In this document: one piece after another, positions 45,949-54,819 of the stretch
Numbering within the stretch: position 1 is the first letter of the stretch
Layout: every line of letters starts with the position of its first letter
NCBI RefSeq assembly: GCF_900141745.1
Contig: NZ_FSRM01000001.1
Location: forward strand, 4,154,001-4,218,000
Direction of reading: 5' to 3'
DNA from: Paraburkholderia phenazinium
GTDB lineage: Bacteria > Pseudomonadota > Gammaproteobacteria > Burkholderiales > Burkholderiaceae
DNA length: 64,000 nt
Program-made: the position numbers and the translations under genes
The notes under the pieces: generated by a model
What the model saw: the letters and a program-made list of their open reading frames with translations, nothing else
Databases searched by the model: none
What the model was told of the DNA's origin: nothing

Positions 45949-46004
45949 AAAAAACGCGATGACGCGCATTCCGGCGACCCGGTTAGGTCGGAATGCGTGT
46001 CATC
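45949..46004 (-). terminator. Intrinsic terminator of the riboswitch expression platform
   Basis: Read on the minus strand, GATGACACGCATTCCG and CGGAATGCGCGTCATC form a 16-base stem with one G-T/mismatch position around a 15-base loop. They are followed by GCGTTTTTTCGG. The position just after the ligand-binding fold and before the exporter start makes it the off-state terminator. Confidence 0.85.
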
Positions 46005-46112
46005 GGTCTTGCCAGGCATTTCGCTGCGTACGCCATGGCAGATCTTGCGATTTGCCAAGTATGTTGACGTGCGCCCCTGAACGTCGCGTTCAGGGCGGCT
46101 ACTCCCCAATGA
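46005..46112 (-). promoter_or_regulatory. yybP-ykoY manganese riboswitch
   Basis: On the minus strand the leader contains GGGGAGTAGCCGCCCTGAAC, a helix (CCCTGAACGC / GCGTTCAGGG-like), CGTCAACATACTTGGC and GCGAAATGCCTGGCAAGACC. These are the conserved pieces of the yybP-ykoY Mn(II) riboswitch, in the expected order. It precedes a GDT1-type manganese exporter, its usual target. Confidence 0.88.
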
Positions 46113-46192
46113 GCAGGCGCGATTCTATCGCGCCGTGCATTACAGATGCAACCTTCCTGTCGGGATGGTTACAAATGCAATCGCCCGGTTAC

Positions 46193-47188
46193 CTAGGCTA
46201 CGAGGACCGCCTTGGTCCCACCGGACGGCTGGTAAGCCATGGCCTCTTCGATCTGCTCGAAACTGAACTCCTTGCCGGTTCTGGTCCTGAACATCGGATC
46301 GTCGATCACCTCCCCGAGTGCTTTCAGCGCAGACACGAGCTTCGTTGGCTCCTTCGCTGTCCTGCTCTCGAAGTTGCTGAATCGCCTTATGGTCAGGTTC
46401 TTCATCATGAACAGCACGGACTGGATCGTGAGCGGCGCGCTCGCGCCGAGAAAGCCGTAGATGTAGATGGTGGAATTCATCGGCAGGCTGGGAACCATCT
46501 TCCCGAGCAGGTCGCCACCGACGCCGTCGAATACCGCTGTCGTCCCTAGCTCAGCGGACAACGCGGAAAGCGTGTCGGTAAAGCCGTCGCTTGTCGCGAT
46601 CACATGTTCCACGCCCAGTCCACGGAGCGCTTGCCGCGCTGCTTCGGTGCGCACGAGGAAAATCGCCGGCAGGTTTCTGCGGCGCGCGAGTGAAGCGAGA
46701 GCATGCCCCGTAGCCGAATTTCCGGCCGTGACAATGACGCCCTTATGCCCCGCCTCGGCAATCTCTTCCAGAAACGCGAAGGCCGTCATGACATTGACCA
46801 GCGAACCGGAATAATCCCTCGCACGCACATGCTCGGGCAGAATCACGCAACTCGTGTAAGGCACCTGCGCTCTCTCGCACCACAGCCCGATACTCTCCGG
46901 CGTTCTGCCGAGCGACCGGTAGATCGCCACCTGCTTGCCGGCATATTCGGCCGGCACGCCTGCCCCCACTGCGACCACCCTCCCCGCTCCCGACGCACCC
47001 CATACGCCGTGCTGGCCGCCTCCCAGAGGGTTGCCCGCCGCGCCCGGCATTTTGAGGAACGTCTTGTCGCCATGGTTGATGGCCGACGCGTCCATGTCGA
47101 CAAGGATATGGCCCGGCGCAGGCTCGGTCGGGGTCGGGATGTCGCGCACTTCCAGCTCGCGGCTGGGTGTCACACAAATCGCTTTCAT
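46193..47188 (-). CDS. Zinc-independent MDR-family alcohol dehydrogenase/quinone oxidoreductase
   Basis: A 331-residue medium-chain dehydrogenase/reductase. It has the N-terminal GroES-like domain (VDMDASAINHGDKTFLKMPG) and a Rossmann domain with GVIVTAGNSATGHALASLAR and FDGVGGDLLGKM. The Cys/His ligands for structural zinc are absent, as in NADPH:quinone oxidoreductases. It diverges from the LysR gene at 47323; the 134-base gap carries both promoters, which suggests regulation by that LysR. Substrate unknown. Confidence 0.88.
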   Translation of the reverse strand: MKAICVTPSRELEVRDIPTPTEPAPGHILVDMDASAINHGDKTFLKMPGAAGNPLGGGQHGVWGASGAGRVVAVGAGVPAEYAGKQVAIYRSLGRTPESIGLWCERAQVPYTSCVILPEHVRARDYSGSLVNVMTAFAFLEEIAEAGHKGVIVTAGNSATGHALASLARRRNLPAIFLVRTEAARQALRGLGVEHVIATSDGFTDTLSALSAELGTTAVFDGVGGDLLGKMVPSLPMNSTIYIYGFLGASAPLTIQSVLFMMKNLTIRRFSNFESRTAKEPTKLVSALKALGEVIDDPMFRTRTGKEFSFEQIEEAMAYQPSGGTKAVLVA

Positions 47189-47322
47189 GGGTCAGCTCCT
47201 GATGTTCCGGTTTAGGTGTCGATGACTGCACAGCCCGTAACATAAGCAACTTCATCCATTGCCGAAACGTAGCTTCAGGACATACTATCAATTCCACTTT
47301 GGAATGGATGGTGGGGAAGCAC

Positions 47323-48216
47323 ATGGACCGACTGGATGCGATCCGGCTGTTTGTACGTCTCGTCGAATGCGGGAGTTTTTCGGCCGTAGGGCGCGAAGAG
47401 GGAATCGGACAACCTGCAGTCAGCAAGCAGATCGTTGCGCTGGAACGGTACCTCGGCGCACAACTCGTTTTGCGTACCTCGCGCCAGGTCGCGATCACGG
47501 ATGCCGGACAGGCCTTCTATGATTCGGCGAGGCAACTGGTAGACGAGTTCGACGCGCTCGAGTCTTCAGTGGGCGCGCGCCAGCAGTCGCCACGAGGTCT
47601 GGTCAGGCTCAGTACCGCGCCAGCGCATGGCCGGCTTTGCATTACGCCGCTACTCCCCGAATTCTTTCGACGCTACCCGGACGTCGCGATCGAATTGTCC
47701 ACGTCGGAGCGGCCCGTCGACCCGGTTGGAGAAGGTGTCGATCTGGCCATCCGTCATGGAAGACTGGTCGACTCTTCGCTCACCGCGAGGAAATTGTCCG
47801 AGACCGATTTCGTGCTGGTGGCAAGCCCTGGCTATCTTGCCGCGAAGGGCGCGCCGACCCGGCTTTCGGAGCTGGACGCGCACACCTGTATCGCGTTTGC
47901 AAAAGGGCGTGAGCGTAGCCCGTGGTCACTCAAGGTCGGTCGGGAAACCGTCTCTTACATTCCGCATGGTTCGGTGATCACCGGCGATGCCGAGCATATT
48001 CGTGCGGCCGTGCTGTGCGGTCTCGGCATCGCACAGGCACCGTTCTGGTTGCTGGCCGAAGAGATCCGCTCCGGTGAGGTCAAGGTATTGCTGCCCGGCC
48101 TGCAACCGGAGAAGGTGCCGAGCCACGTTGTTTATCCGGCCGGCCGCCGGGTACCGATGCGAGTACGCGTATTCATCGAATACCTTGTTTCGGCCTTTGA
48201 GCGTCCCGAAGTTTGA
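47323..48216 (+). CDS. LysR family regulator
   Basis: A 297-residue LysR protein of the CrgA/AaeR-like group: MDRLDAIRLFVRLVECGSFS, GIGQPAVSKQIVALERYLGA for the winged helix, then a ligand domain with AIRHGRLVDSSLTARKL. I start at 47323 because LysR proteins of this group begin MDRLDAI. The frame is open from 47299. Divergent from the oxidoreductase gene, its probable target; such pairs usually answer to electrophilic or quinone-like compounds. Confidence 0.9.
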   Translation: MDRLDAIRLFVRLVECGSFSAVGREEGIGQPAVSKQIVALERYLGAQLVLRTSRQVAITDAGQAFYDSARQLVDEFDALESSVGARQQSPRGLVRLSTAPAHGRLCITPLLPEFFRRYPDVAIELSTSERPVDPVGEGVDLAIRHGRLVDSSLTARKLSETDFVLVASPGYLAAKGAPTRLSELDAHTCIAFAKGRERSPWSLKVGRETVSYIPHGSVITGDAEHIRAAVLCGLGIAQAPFWLLAEEIRSGEVKVLLPGLQPEKVPSHVVYPAGRRVPMRVRVFIEYLVSAFERPEV

Positions 48217-48370
48217 TACGCCGCGCCGCCCGTTCTATCGAAGGTAAACCCCGGTAGCCACATGTCTTGCGAAAAGGCACTGTTGTGCTATAAAAAAATG
48301 CTAGTCAGCGTATCTTCCGGTCGCCCTGCCGAAGAAACGGGCGGCTCCACTGGAGCGAGCACGATAATTT

Positions 48371-49111
48371 ATGAGTCTGTTGGAGCTCAGAGACGTATCC
48401 AAACATTTCGGCGCCATTCACGCACTGAACGAAGTGACGTTCAGTCTGGAGGCCGGCGAGGTAGTCGGGCTCATGGGGGACAACGGTGCCGGCAAATCGA
48501 CCCTGGTGAAGGTCATTGCCGGTAACTTTCCGCCATCGCACGGCGAGATTCTCATCGACGGCAAGGCGGTGCATTTCAACCGTCCGGTTGACGCCCGCGC
48601 CCAGGGAATCGAAGTCGTCTATCAGGACCTCGCGCTTTGCAACAACCTGACGGCGGCTGCCAATGTCTTCCTTGGACGTGAGCCGAGGATCGGCTTCGGA
48701 CCCATCCGCATTCTCGATCACGCGGCCATGTACCGGCGCGCCGGCGAACTCTTCAAAGAACTGAAATCGGAGACACGTCCCCTCGATCTGGTCCGGCAGA
48801 TGTCGGGCGGCCAGCGGCAGGCCGTAGCAATCGCCCGCACGCGTCTGTCCGAAGCACGGCTCGTCATCATGGACGAACCGACCGCAGCCATCAGCGTGCG
48901 CCAGGTGGCGGAGGTGCTCGATCTCATCAAGCGTCTCTCCGAACATGGCATTGCTGTCATTCTGATCAGCCACCGCATGCCTGACGTTTTCACGGTCGCC
49001 CATCGCGTGGTCGTCATGCGGCGCGGACACAAGGTTGCGGACAAAAAGATCGAAGCATCGTCTCCGGAAGAAGTCACCGGCCTCATCACCGGAGCGATTG
49101 CCACCGCCTGA
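48371..49111 (+). CDS. Sugar ABC transporter ATP-binding protein (FrcA type)
   Basis: A 246-residue single-cassette ATPase of the ribose/fructose class. Walker A is GDNGAGKSTLVKV (about residues 36-48), the signature is MSGGQRQAVAIART (about 141-154) and Walker B is LVIMDEPTAAIS. Unlike the double-cassette RbsA it has only one ATPase domain, as in FrcA of rhizobia. It is first in a three-gene transporter operon in the order ATPase, permease, binding protein, which reverses the common order. An ATG at 48371 follows a weak site. Confidence 0.92.
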   Translation: MSLLELRDVSKHFGAIHALNEVTFSLEAGEVVGLMGDNGAGKSTLVKVIAGNFPPSHGEILIDGKAVHFNRPVDARAQGIEVVYQDLALCNNLTAAANVFLGREPRIGFGPIRILDHAAMYRRAGELFKELKSETRPLDLVRQMSGGQRQAVAIARTRLSEARLVIMDEPTAAISVRQVAEVLDLIKRLSEHGIAVILISHRMPDVFTVAHRVVVMRRGHKVADKKIEASSPEEVTGLITGAIATA

Positions 49112-49137
49112 ATCTGACTCGCACGGGAGTCCCGAAA

Positions 49138-50163
49138 TTGAACGATCCGCAGGAACAGCCCACACCCCTCTCGGCACTGCTCGATAATCCGCAGGCCGCG
49201 CGGACACATACCCGCTGGTCGGGGCTGCTCGCAAGCCAGGTGTTCTGGGTGGTCGCGGCCACGATCGTCGCCTGCGTCGTGCTCTCGTTCGTCACCTCCA
49301 CGTTTGCGACGCAGCAGAATCTGTTCAACGTCACGCGCAACTTCGCTTTCGTTGCCATCGTCGCGCTCGGCATGATGGCCGTGATCGTCACGGGCGGCAT
49401 CGACATTTCAGTCGGCTCGACGATCGGCCTCTCCGGCATCGTGCTCTCGGTGGTCATGAATGCCGGCTATCCGATCTGGGCCGGCATCGGCATGGGTCTT
49501 CTGACCGGCGGAGTCGTCGGCCTCGTGAACGGTTTCCTGATCGCCTATCTCGACATGCAGCCGTTTGTCGTGACGCTCGGCATGTTGAGCGTCGGCCGCA
49601 GCCTCGCGCTGGTGTTCTCCGGCAGCCGGACCATTTTCGATTTCGGTCCCGACGGCGCCAAGCTGCTCGCACTCGGCGGCGGCAAGACGCTCGGTCTCGC
49701 CAATCCTGTGTGGTTCCTGCTGGTCCTCGCCGTGCTGTTCTGGTTCGCCTTTGCGTTTACGCGCTGGGGCCGCTACGTGTTCGCGGTCGGCGGCAACCGC
49801 CACGCGGCCAATCTCACGGGCGTGCCGGTGCGTCGCATCATCTGCTCCGTCTATCTGCTCGCCGGGCTCATGGCGGGCGTCGCGGCCATTCTCGAAGTCG
49901 GCTGGCTCGGCGCGGTGACGACGGGCCTCGGCACCGGCGACGAATTGCGCGTGATCGCCGCGACCGTGATCGGCGGCACCAATCTGATGGGCGGGATCGG
50001 CAGCGCGTTTGGGACCGTGGTCGGCGCCGCACTCATCGAAGTGATCCGCAACAGCCTGATCCTGCTGGGCGTGGACTCGTTCTGGCAGGGGACGGTCGTG
50101 GGTGCGTTCATCATCGTCGCCGTACTGTTCAACCGGCTGGGTGGCGAGCGGCAGGGAGATTGA
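49138..50163 (+). CDS. Sugar ABC transporter permease (FrcC/RbsC type)
   Basis: A 341-residue inner-membrane permease with about 10 membrane segments. Family signatures are IVTGGIDISVGSTIGLSGIV (about 83-102) and VFAVGGNRHAANLTGVPVRR (about 216-235). Start is a TTG at 49138 (upstream GCACGGGAGTCCCGAAA), 26 bases after the ATPase stop. It forms the channel for the ATPase and binding protein flanking it. The substrate is probably a pentose, hexose or polyol. Confidence 0.92.
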   Translation: MNDPQEQPTPLSALLDNPQAARTHTRWSGLLASQVFWVVAATIVACVVLSFVTSTFATQQNLFNVTRNFAFVAIVALGMMAVIVTGGIDISVGSTIGLSGIVLSVVMNAGYPIWAGIGMGLLTGGVVGLVNGFLIAYLDMQPFVVTLGMLSVGRSLALVFSGSRTIFDFGPDGAKLLALGGGKTLGLANPVWFLLVLAVLFWFAFAFTRWGRYVFAVGGNRHAANLTGVPVRRIICSVYLLAGLMAGVAAILEVGWLGAVTTGLGTGDELRVIAATVIGGTNLMGGIGSAFGTVVGAALIEVIRNSLILLGVDSFWQGTVVGAFIIVAVLFNRLGGERQGD

Positions 50164-50164
50164 C

Positions 50165-50281
50165 ATGTCTTCGGACGCACTGGCCGCGATTGCGACCGGT
50201 GCCTGGGGTGCGACCGGGCGAGATGCGGAACTGCCGGACGCAGGGGCTCACAAGAAACGCCATGTTCCGCAAGAAGGTTAA
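50165..50281 (+). CDS. Short open frame (38 aa) between permease and binding protein genes
   Basis: An ATG at 50165, one base after the permease stop (sequence TGACATG), gives MSSDALAAIATGAWGATGRD, then ELPDAGAHKKRHVPQEG and a stop. It may be the remnant of a longer gene lost between the permease and the binding-protein gene. No family recognised; low confidence as a real protein. Confidence 0.25.
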   Translation: MSSDALAAIATGAWGATGRDAELPDAGAHKKRHVPQEG

Positions 50282-50421
50282 GGTCCGGAGACGGACTTGC
50301 CTTGCGATTATTACGACAATCGTGCGAGCAGACATAGGCACCGCAGAGCCGGCGCCTATTACTTTGTATGGGACTGGACGAGGCGCCAAAGCGCTCACTC
50401 CGGCCGACACAGGAGGCGACA

Positions 50422-51414
50422 ATGAAGAAAATGTTGATGTGTCTTGCTGCGATCGGAGGGCTCGCTGTACTCGGCACCTCCGCGTCCGCAGCCGATAAAA
50501 CCCTAGCGCTGGTCGTGAAGGGGCTCGACAACCCCTACTTCGACCTGATGCATCAGGGATGCGACCGGGCGAACAAGGAGCTCGGCAAACAGGGCTACAC
50601 CTGCTACTACACCGGTCCCGCGACCGCCGCCGACGAAAGCGCTGAAGTGCAGATCATCGACGACCTGTTGACCAAGGGCGTATCGGCCATCGCGATTTCG
50701 CCTGCGAACGCTCCGGCCGTGGCGGAAGAATTGCGCCGCCGCAATGTGACGATCCCGGTCATTACTGCGGATGCCGATCTGTTGCCGAAGGATGCGTCGC
50801 TGCGCAAGACTTATGTCGGCACCGACAACTACGAACTGGGCGTCAAGCTCGGCGAGCAGTTGAAGCTGCTGATGCCCAAGGGCGGCAATATCTGCCTCGT
50901 CATGGGGAACCCCGCAGCCGAGAACATCAACCAGCGCGCAGCAGGTACGCGTGACACACTCGCCGGCAAGAAGGGCGTCCAGAAGCTGGCGGGAGAAAAC
51001 GGCTGGAAGGAGATCAGCGCCTGTCCGCTTTACGTGAATGACGATGCCGCCAAGGCGAACCAGATGATGCAGGACACGCTCACGGCCAACGCGACCGGTC
51101 TCGATGCCTTCGTGCTCGAGGGCGGTTGGCCGCTGTTTGCACCGCAGGCCTATTCGCAGGTCGTTCAGCCGATCATGGACAAGATCAATAGCGGCAAGTT
51201 CGTGATCGTCTCGGCGGATACGCTCGGACCGGAGATCCAGGCGCTCAAGGATCACAAGGTCAACGTGCTCGTCGGCCAGCGGCCGGAGGAAATGGGCTAC
51301 CGGTCAGCCATGGTCATGCGTGATCTCGCGGAAGGCAAGACGGTGCCGCCCGTCATCCATACGGGTCTCGATACGTGCACCTGGAAGAACGCCGACACCT
51401 GTCTCAAGCATTGA
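50422..51414 (+). CDS. Sugar ABC transporter periplasmic binding protein
   Basis: A 330-residue ribose-type (periplasmic-binding-protein 1 fold) receptor. A signal peptide of about 23 residues ends at ASAADKT. The mature part begins LALVVKGLDNPYFDLMHQGC, with DLLTKGVSAIAISPANAPAV and ITADADLLPKDASLRKTYVG further on, all typical. Start: ATG at 50422 after ACACAGGAGGCGACA. It is last in the transporter operon and is followed by a strong terminator, so the operon ends here. Confidence 0.93.
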   Translation: MKKMLMCLAAIGGLAVLGTSASAADKTLALVVKGLDNPYFDLMHQGCDRANKELGKQGYTCYYTGPATAADESAEVQIIDDLLTKGVSAIAISPANAPAVAEELRRRNVTIPVITADADLLPKDASLRKTYVGTDNYELGVKLGEQLKLLMPKGGNICLVMGNPAAENINQRAAGTRDTLAGKKGVQKLAGENGWKEISACPLYVNDDAAKANQMMQDTLTANATGLDAFVLEGGWPLFAPQAYSQVVQPIMDKINSGKFVIVSADTLGPEIQALKDHKVNVLVGQRPEEMGYRSAMVMRDLAEGKTVPPVIHTGLDTCTWKNADTCLKH

Positions 51415-51452
51415 GGATGGGTAGCGTCCATTAGTTGCAGGGATGGATGGGG

Positions 51453-51482
51453 AGCCGAGGCAGTGATGCCTCGGCTTTTTTT
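51453..51482 (+). terminator. Rho-independent terminator of the sugar ABC operon
   Basis: AGCCGAGGCA and TGCCTCGGCT form a perfect 10-base stem around GTGA. They are followed by TTTTTTT, 39 bases after the binding-protein stop. Confidence 0.95.
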
Positions 51483-51625
51483 AATCGGTGCTTTGTAGAA
51501 CAGGCCATGCCCCCGAGGAAGGCTTCGACGCGGGCATTCGCTTTGGCGAGCGTCCGAGGGCCTCGCGTGTCGATCGCAGCGCCTCGGCTCGCGGAGAGCG
51601 TGCGCGTCGGCTTCATGCCGAATGC

Positions 51626-51931
51626 CTACTCCCATGTCTTGCGGGCTTTGCCGAAGTGGATCGCCGAAAAAACGCCCATCACGACGAAACCAAGACATCC
51701 TGCGACGAGCGCGGGGTCAGTCGCGGCCGGAATTCCATGGCGCGCAAGAAGAAAGCCTCCAACCAGAAGGTTGGCACAACCCCAGAGGACATTAACAAGC
51801 GGTGACGAACGCCCTATCCCTCTGGGCGTTGCGAAAGGAGTGGGAAATGCCTCTCCCCTCAAGCCGCTCGCGAGATGCGGCAAGGAATTGCAGATGAATA
51901 GCCCGGAAAAGAACATTGCGATGTAGTACAT
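51626..51931 (-). CDS. Small membrane protein (101 aa)
   Basis: MYYIAMFFSGLFICNSLPHL is followed by LVNVLWGCANLLVGGFLLAR and LVAGCLGFVVMGVFSAIHFG, three hydrophobic segments. It is a conserved-looking hypothetical inner-membrane protein with no function I can assign. ATG at 51931 preceded by a weak site. It diverges from the TetR gene at 52079, with inverted repeats between them, so it is a likely target of that regulator. Confidence 0.75.
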   Translation of the reverse strand: MYYIAMFFSGLFICNSLPHLASGLRGEAFPTPFATPRGIGRSSPLVNVLWGCANLLVGGFLLARHGIPAATDPALVAGCLGFVVMGVFSAIHFGKARKTWE

Positions 51932-51956
51932 GGCGGTAACCTGAGAGTTGTCTGGA

Positions 51957-52007
51957 TATGCGAGGGTATCCTCTCATAATCGAGATACTAGAGGCAAGCC
52001 TCGCATA
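51957..52007. promoter_or_regulatory. Inverted repeats between the membrane gene and tetR
   Basis: TATGCGAGG (51957-51965) and CCTCGCATA (51999-52007) are perfect 9-base arms. Inside lie GGTATCCTCTC and GAGATACTAGAGG, which are also partly complementary. The layout suits a TetR operator or overlapping promoters for the divergent pair. Confidence 0.5.
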
Positions 52008-52078
52008 AGTAATTTGAGGTCCTGGGAAGAGAAGCCGTCTTTCTTACGCTATTGTTTCGTTACAACGGCCGGGGAAAT

Positions 52079-52738
52079 ATGAGAGGATTCGCTCTCAAAA
52101 CCTCAACTATCTTCAGCGAGAACCTCGTTCCCATGCCATCCGCCCGTCCTACCGTCGCGCAAGAACCAAAGAGACAGCGAGGCCGCGATCGCGTCGCGGC
52201 CATCATCGAGGCGGGCGTCAAGCTGTTTAAAGAAAAGGGCTTTGACGCGGCGACGATGACCGAGATCGCAGCGCAGTCGGGGACGGCGATTGGCTCGCTT
52301 TACCGGTTCTTTCCATCCAAAGAGGCGCTAGCAGACGCACTGCTCCTGCAGTACGCCCAACTTGTCGCGACGGAGTTGACGGCACTCGAAACGAAAGTGT
52401 CGGGCATGTCGCCTGACGAAGTGGCCGATGCACTGGTGGATTTCTCGCTATCAGTGCGCCCACAGCACAGCTTCGCGATTTCACTGCTGGAGGAGCGCGG
52501 CGGCCGCGACGAGAAACGCGTCGAGTTCAGGGATGCCATGCGTAGCCACGTTGCAAAGATACTTCGCAGAGCGATTCCCGACCTGGGAACCGCCCGGTCG
52601 AGAAACATGGCTATTGTCGTCTTGCATACGCTCAAAGCCGTGACACGAGCCGAAACAGAAGCGCCCGCCACACGGACGCAAATCCTCTCGGAAATTCGCA
52701 AGCTGCTGCGCGTGTACATCGCCTCGGCTCATGACTGA
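52079..52738 (+). CDS. TetR family transcriptional regulator
   Basis: A TetR repressor of about 219 residues from an ATG at 52079 (CCGGGGAAAT upstream); an alternative start at 52133 is possible. The N-terminal helix-turn-helix reads GFDAATMTEIAAQSGTAIGS then LYRFFPSKEALADAL. The ligand domain (residues 90-215) is not specific. It diverges from the small membrane-protein gene, which it may repress. Confidence 0.88.
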   Translation: MRGFALKTSTIFSENLVPMPSARPTVAQEPKRQRGRDRVAAIIEAGVKLFKEKGFDAATMTEIAAQSGTAIGSLYRFFPSKEALADALLLQYAQLVATELTALETKVSGMSPDEVADALVDFSLSVRPQHSFAISLLEERGGRDEKRVEFRDAMRSHVAKILRRAIPDLGTARSRNMAIVVLHTLKAVTRAETEAPATRTQILSEIRKLLRVYIASAHD

Positions 52739-52884
52739 GCGCCACTGGATGCGCGATCCAGAAATCACGCAAAAACGATAAGAAGCAGCCACGGCGAAGG
52801 CGCTCATTTTTGGCTAATTCTCGCCACGCAGAATGGCTCCTGTCAGCAATAGCGTCTCACCCACACATGCGACAGGAGCCAGTC

Positions 52885-53172
52885 ATGAACATGAAACTTA
52901 CCGCGTCACTCGTTATCGCTACGACAGCGTTGGCGTTTTCCATCGGCAACGCACAAGCGGCACAAGGCTGCGGACCGGGAGGATGGAGGAATGCCTGGGG
53001 TCAATGCCGTTATGCGGCTCCGGTTATCGTCCAGACCGCCCCGGTCGTGTATGCCGCGCCAGCGGCCCCCGTTTCGAACTACGCCTGCCCGCCGGGATAC
53101 TGGCTCGGTCCGTGGGGACATTGCCGCAACACGCCCTACCATGGCCGTTTGCCGAACGGGATGTACCAGTGA
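52885..53172 (+). CDS. Small secreted Gly/Pro/Cys-rich protein (GCG_CRPN-like)
   Basis: A 95-residue protein with a signal peptide (residues 1-25, ending SIGNAQA). Two related repeats follow, QGCGPGGWRNAWGQCR and CPPGYWLGPWGHCRNTP, joined by an Ala/Val/Pro linker. The pattern GCxxGxWRxxxGxCR resembles the GCG_CRPN family of short periplasmic or outer-surface proteins in proteobacteria, whose function is unknown. ATG at 52885 after GACAGGAGCC. Stands alone between two tetR genes. Confidence 0.7.
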   Translation: MNMKLTASLVIATTALAFSIGNAQAAQGCGPGGWRNAWGQCRYAAPVIVQTAPVVYAAPAAPVSNYACPPGYWLGPWGHCRNTPYHGRLPNGMYQ

Positions 53173-53231
53173 GGCCGCCTGATGCATCGATCATGCGTCG
53201 CAATCGCACTGCGTGGACGGGTTGACTTTCT

Positions 53232-53255
53232 TTTAGATGATAACTATCATCTAAA
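53232..53255. promoter_or_regulatory. Perfect palindrome, TetR operator
   Basis: TTTAGATGATA and TATCATCTAAA are perfect 11-base arms around AC, 28 bases before the tetR start at 53283. This is the expected place and form for an autoregulatory operator of the downstream TetR protein. Confidence 0.8.
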
Positions 53256-53282
53256 TAATGATGTCACCGGGAGCCACGAATC

Positions 53283-53855
53283 ATGAGGAAATCCAAGGCA
53301 GAAACCGCCGAGACTCGTCAGCGAATCGTCGAGGTGGCCGCACGGGAATTCAGGGCCAACGGCATCCAGGCAACTGGCGTCGCCGACCTGATGTCCGAGG
53401 CGGGACTGTCTCATGGCGGCTTCTACCGGCACTTCGACTCGAAAGATCAACTGGTCGCTGAAGCATGCGAAGCGGGACTGACCACCATGATCGGAGAGCT
53501 CGAGGAAGCAGCCAAGGGCAGCGAAGGCAAGGACGGTTTCAGGGCTATCGTTGAAGCTTATGTTTCGTCGACGCATCGCGACGAGCCGGAACATGGTTGC
53601 CCACTTGCCGGTCTGGGGAGTGAACTGGCACGCGCCGACGAACAGGCACGCGCCGCGGCCTCACACGGGTTTGATGAGCTCGTCGAAGTATTGGCGAAAC
53701 GCATCGGGCGCCGGCAGCGGGAAGCGGCAAGGTCCGAGGCTGTCTTCGCGCTCTCGGCCATGATCGGCGCCATCACGATGTCGCGAATCATTGCAGACCC
53801 CGACGCTTCACTGTCGGTATTGCAGGACGTCAGGCGACACCTCGAAGCGATCTAG
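53283..53855 (+). CDS. TetR family regulator of the SDR/NmrA genes
   Basis: A 190-residue repressor with a helix-turn-helix at residues 8-50 (REFRANGIQATGVADLMSEA, then GLSHGGFYRHFDSKDQLVAE) of the NemR/AcrR-like subgroup. A C-terminal ligand domain with a Cys (EHGCPLAGLGSEL) fits electrophile-sensing relatives. A perfect palindrome lies just upstream. It is in line with an NmrA-type and an SDR gene that follow 82 bases later and likely controls them. Confidence 0.9.
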   Translation: MRKSKAETAETRQRIVEVAAREFRANGIQATGVADLMSEAGLSHGGFYRHFDSKDQLVAEACEAGLTTMIGELEEAAKGSEGKDGFRAIVEAYVSSTHRDEPEHGCPLAGLGSELARADEQARAAASHGFDELVEVLAKRIGRRQREAARSEAVFALSAMIGAITMSRIIADPDASLSVLQDVRRHLEAI

Positions 53856-53937
53856 GTATTCCCGGAGATTTGCATCCGTCACTTTCTTTGACTTTTTGTG
53901 TGCATATACACCCACAGTGCGCATTGGAGAATCCACC

Positions 53938-54819
53938 ATGAAGCAACATCAATACCTTATCACGGGCGCCACTGGAAAAACGGGCGCCCATACGGTTCGA
54001 AATCTTCTCAAAGGTGGACATGCCGTTCGCGCGTTCGTCCACAAGGAGGACGCGCGGAGTGCAGCGCTGCGCGAGGAAGGTGCCGAAGTCGTGGTTGGCG
54101 ATCTTCTCGAGCATGACGATGTCATTCGTGCAATGACCGGTGTGACGGGCGCGTATCTTTGTTATCCCGTGCTTCCCGGCTATATCCAGGCCACCGCGTA
54201 CTTCGCAGATGCTGCAAGACGCGCAGGCGTTGATGTTGTCGTGGAGATGTCGCAGATCTCCGCGCGGGAAGACTCAAAAAGTCATGCCGCACGCGATCAC
54301 TGGATTGCAGAACGTGTGCTCGACTGGTCCGGTGTGCCGAGTGTCCACATTCGCCCGACCTTCTTCTCCGAATGGCTGACCTTTCCGTGGGTGCTCGATT
54401 CGATCGTGCAGGAAGGCAAGATCACGCTGCCATACGGCGCAGGACGCCATGCGCCAATCGCAGCGGAAGATCAGGCTCGCCTGATCGCCGCTGTGCTTAC
54501 ACAACCGGCTAGCCATATCGGCAAGACTTATCCGTTGCTTGGCCCCGTCGAACTGAACCAGCAAGAGATTGCCGATGAGATCGGCAAGGTCCTGGGCCGC
54601 AAGATCACCTATAGCCCGTCGACCATCGAACAATACCGCGAGCATCTGGAGAAATACGGTCTGCCGGAATTCCTGATCCAGCATTTTCTCGCGATCGCTG
54701 TTGACTACCAGAACGGAATTTTCTCCGGAGCGGACGGCGTCATCAGTGAGATCACCGGGCGAGTCCCGCAAACCGTTGGTGAATTCGTGCAAGCCAATCG
54801 CCACGCGTTCGAGCAGTAA
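53938..54819 (+). CDS. NmrA-like/atypical SDR NAD(P)-binding protein
   Basis: A 293-residue atypical short-chain dehydrogenase of the NmrA/quinone-oxidoreductase-2 type. The N-terminus YLITGATGKTGAHTVRNLLK is the dinucleotide loop, and PYGAGRHAPIAAEDQARLIA is a typical later block. ATG at 53938 after GGAGAATCCACC. It lies between tetR and an SDR gene, spaced by about 70-80 bases. Such proteins either reduce quinones or sense the NADP state; which applies is not visible. Confidence 0.88.
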   Translation: MKQHQYLITGATGKTGAHTVRNLLKGGHAVRAFVHKEDARSAALREEGAEVVVGDLLEHDDVIRAMTGVTGAYLCYPVLPGYIQATAYFADAARRAGVDVVVEMSQISAREDSKSHAARDHWIAERVLDWSGVPSVHIRPTFFSEWLTFPWVLDSIVQEGKITLPYGAGRHAPIAAEDQARLIAAVLTQPASHIGKTYPLLGPVELNQQEIADEIGKVLGRKITYSPSTIEQYREHLEKYGLPEFLIQHFLAIAVDYQNGIFSGADGVISEITGRVPQTVGEFVQANRHAFEQ

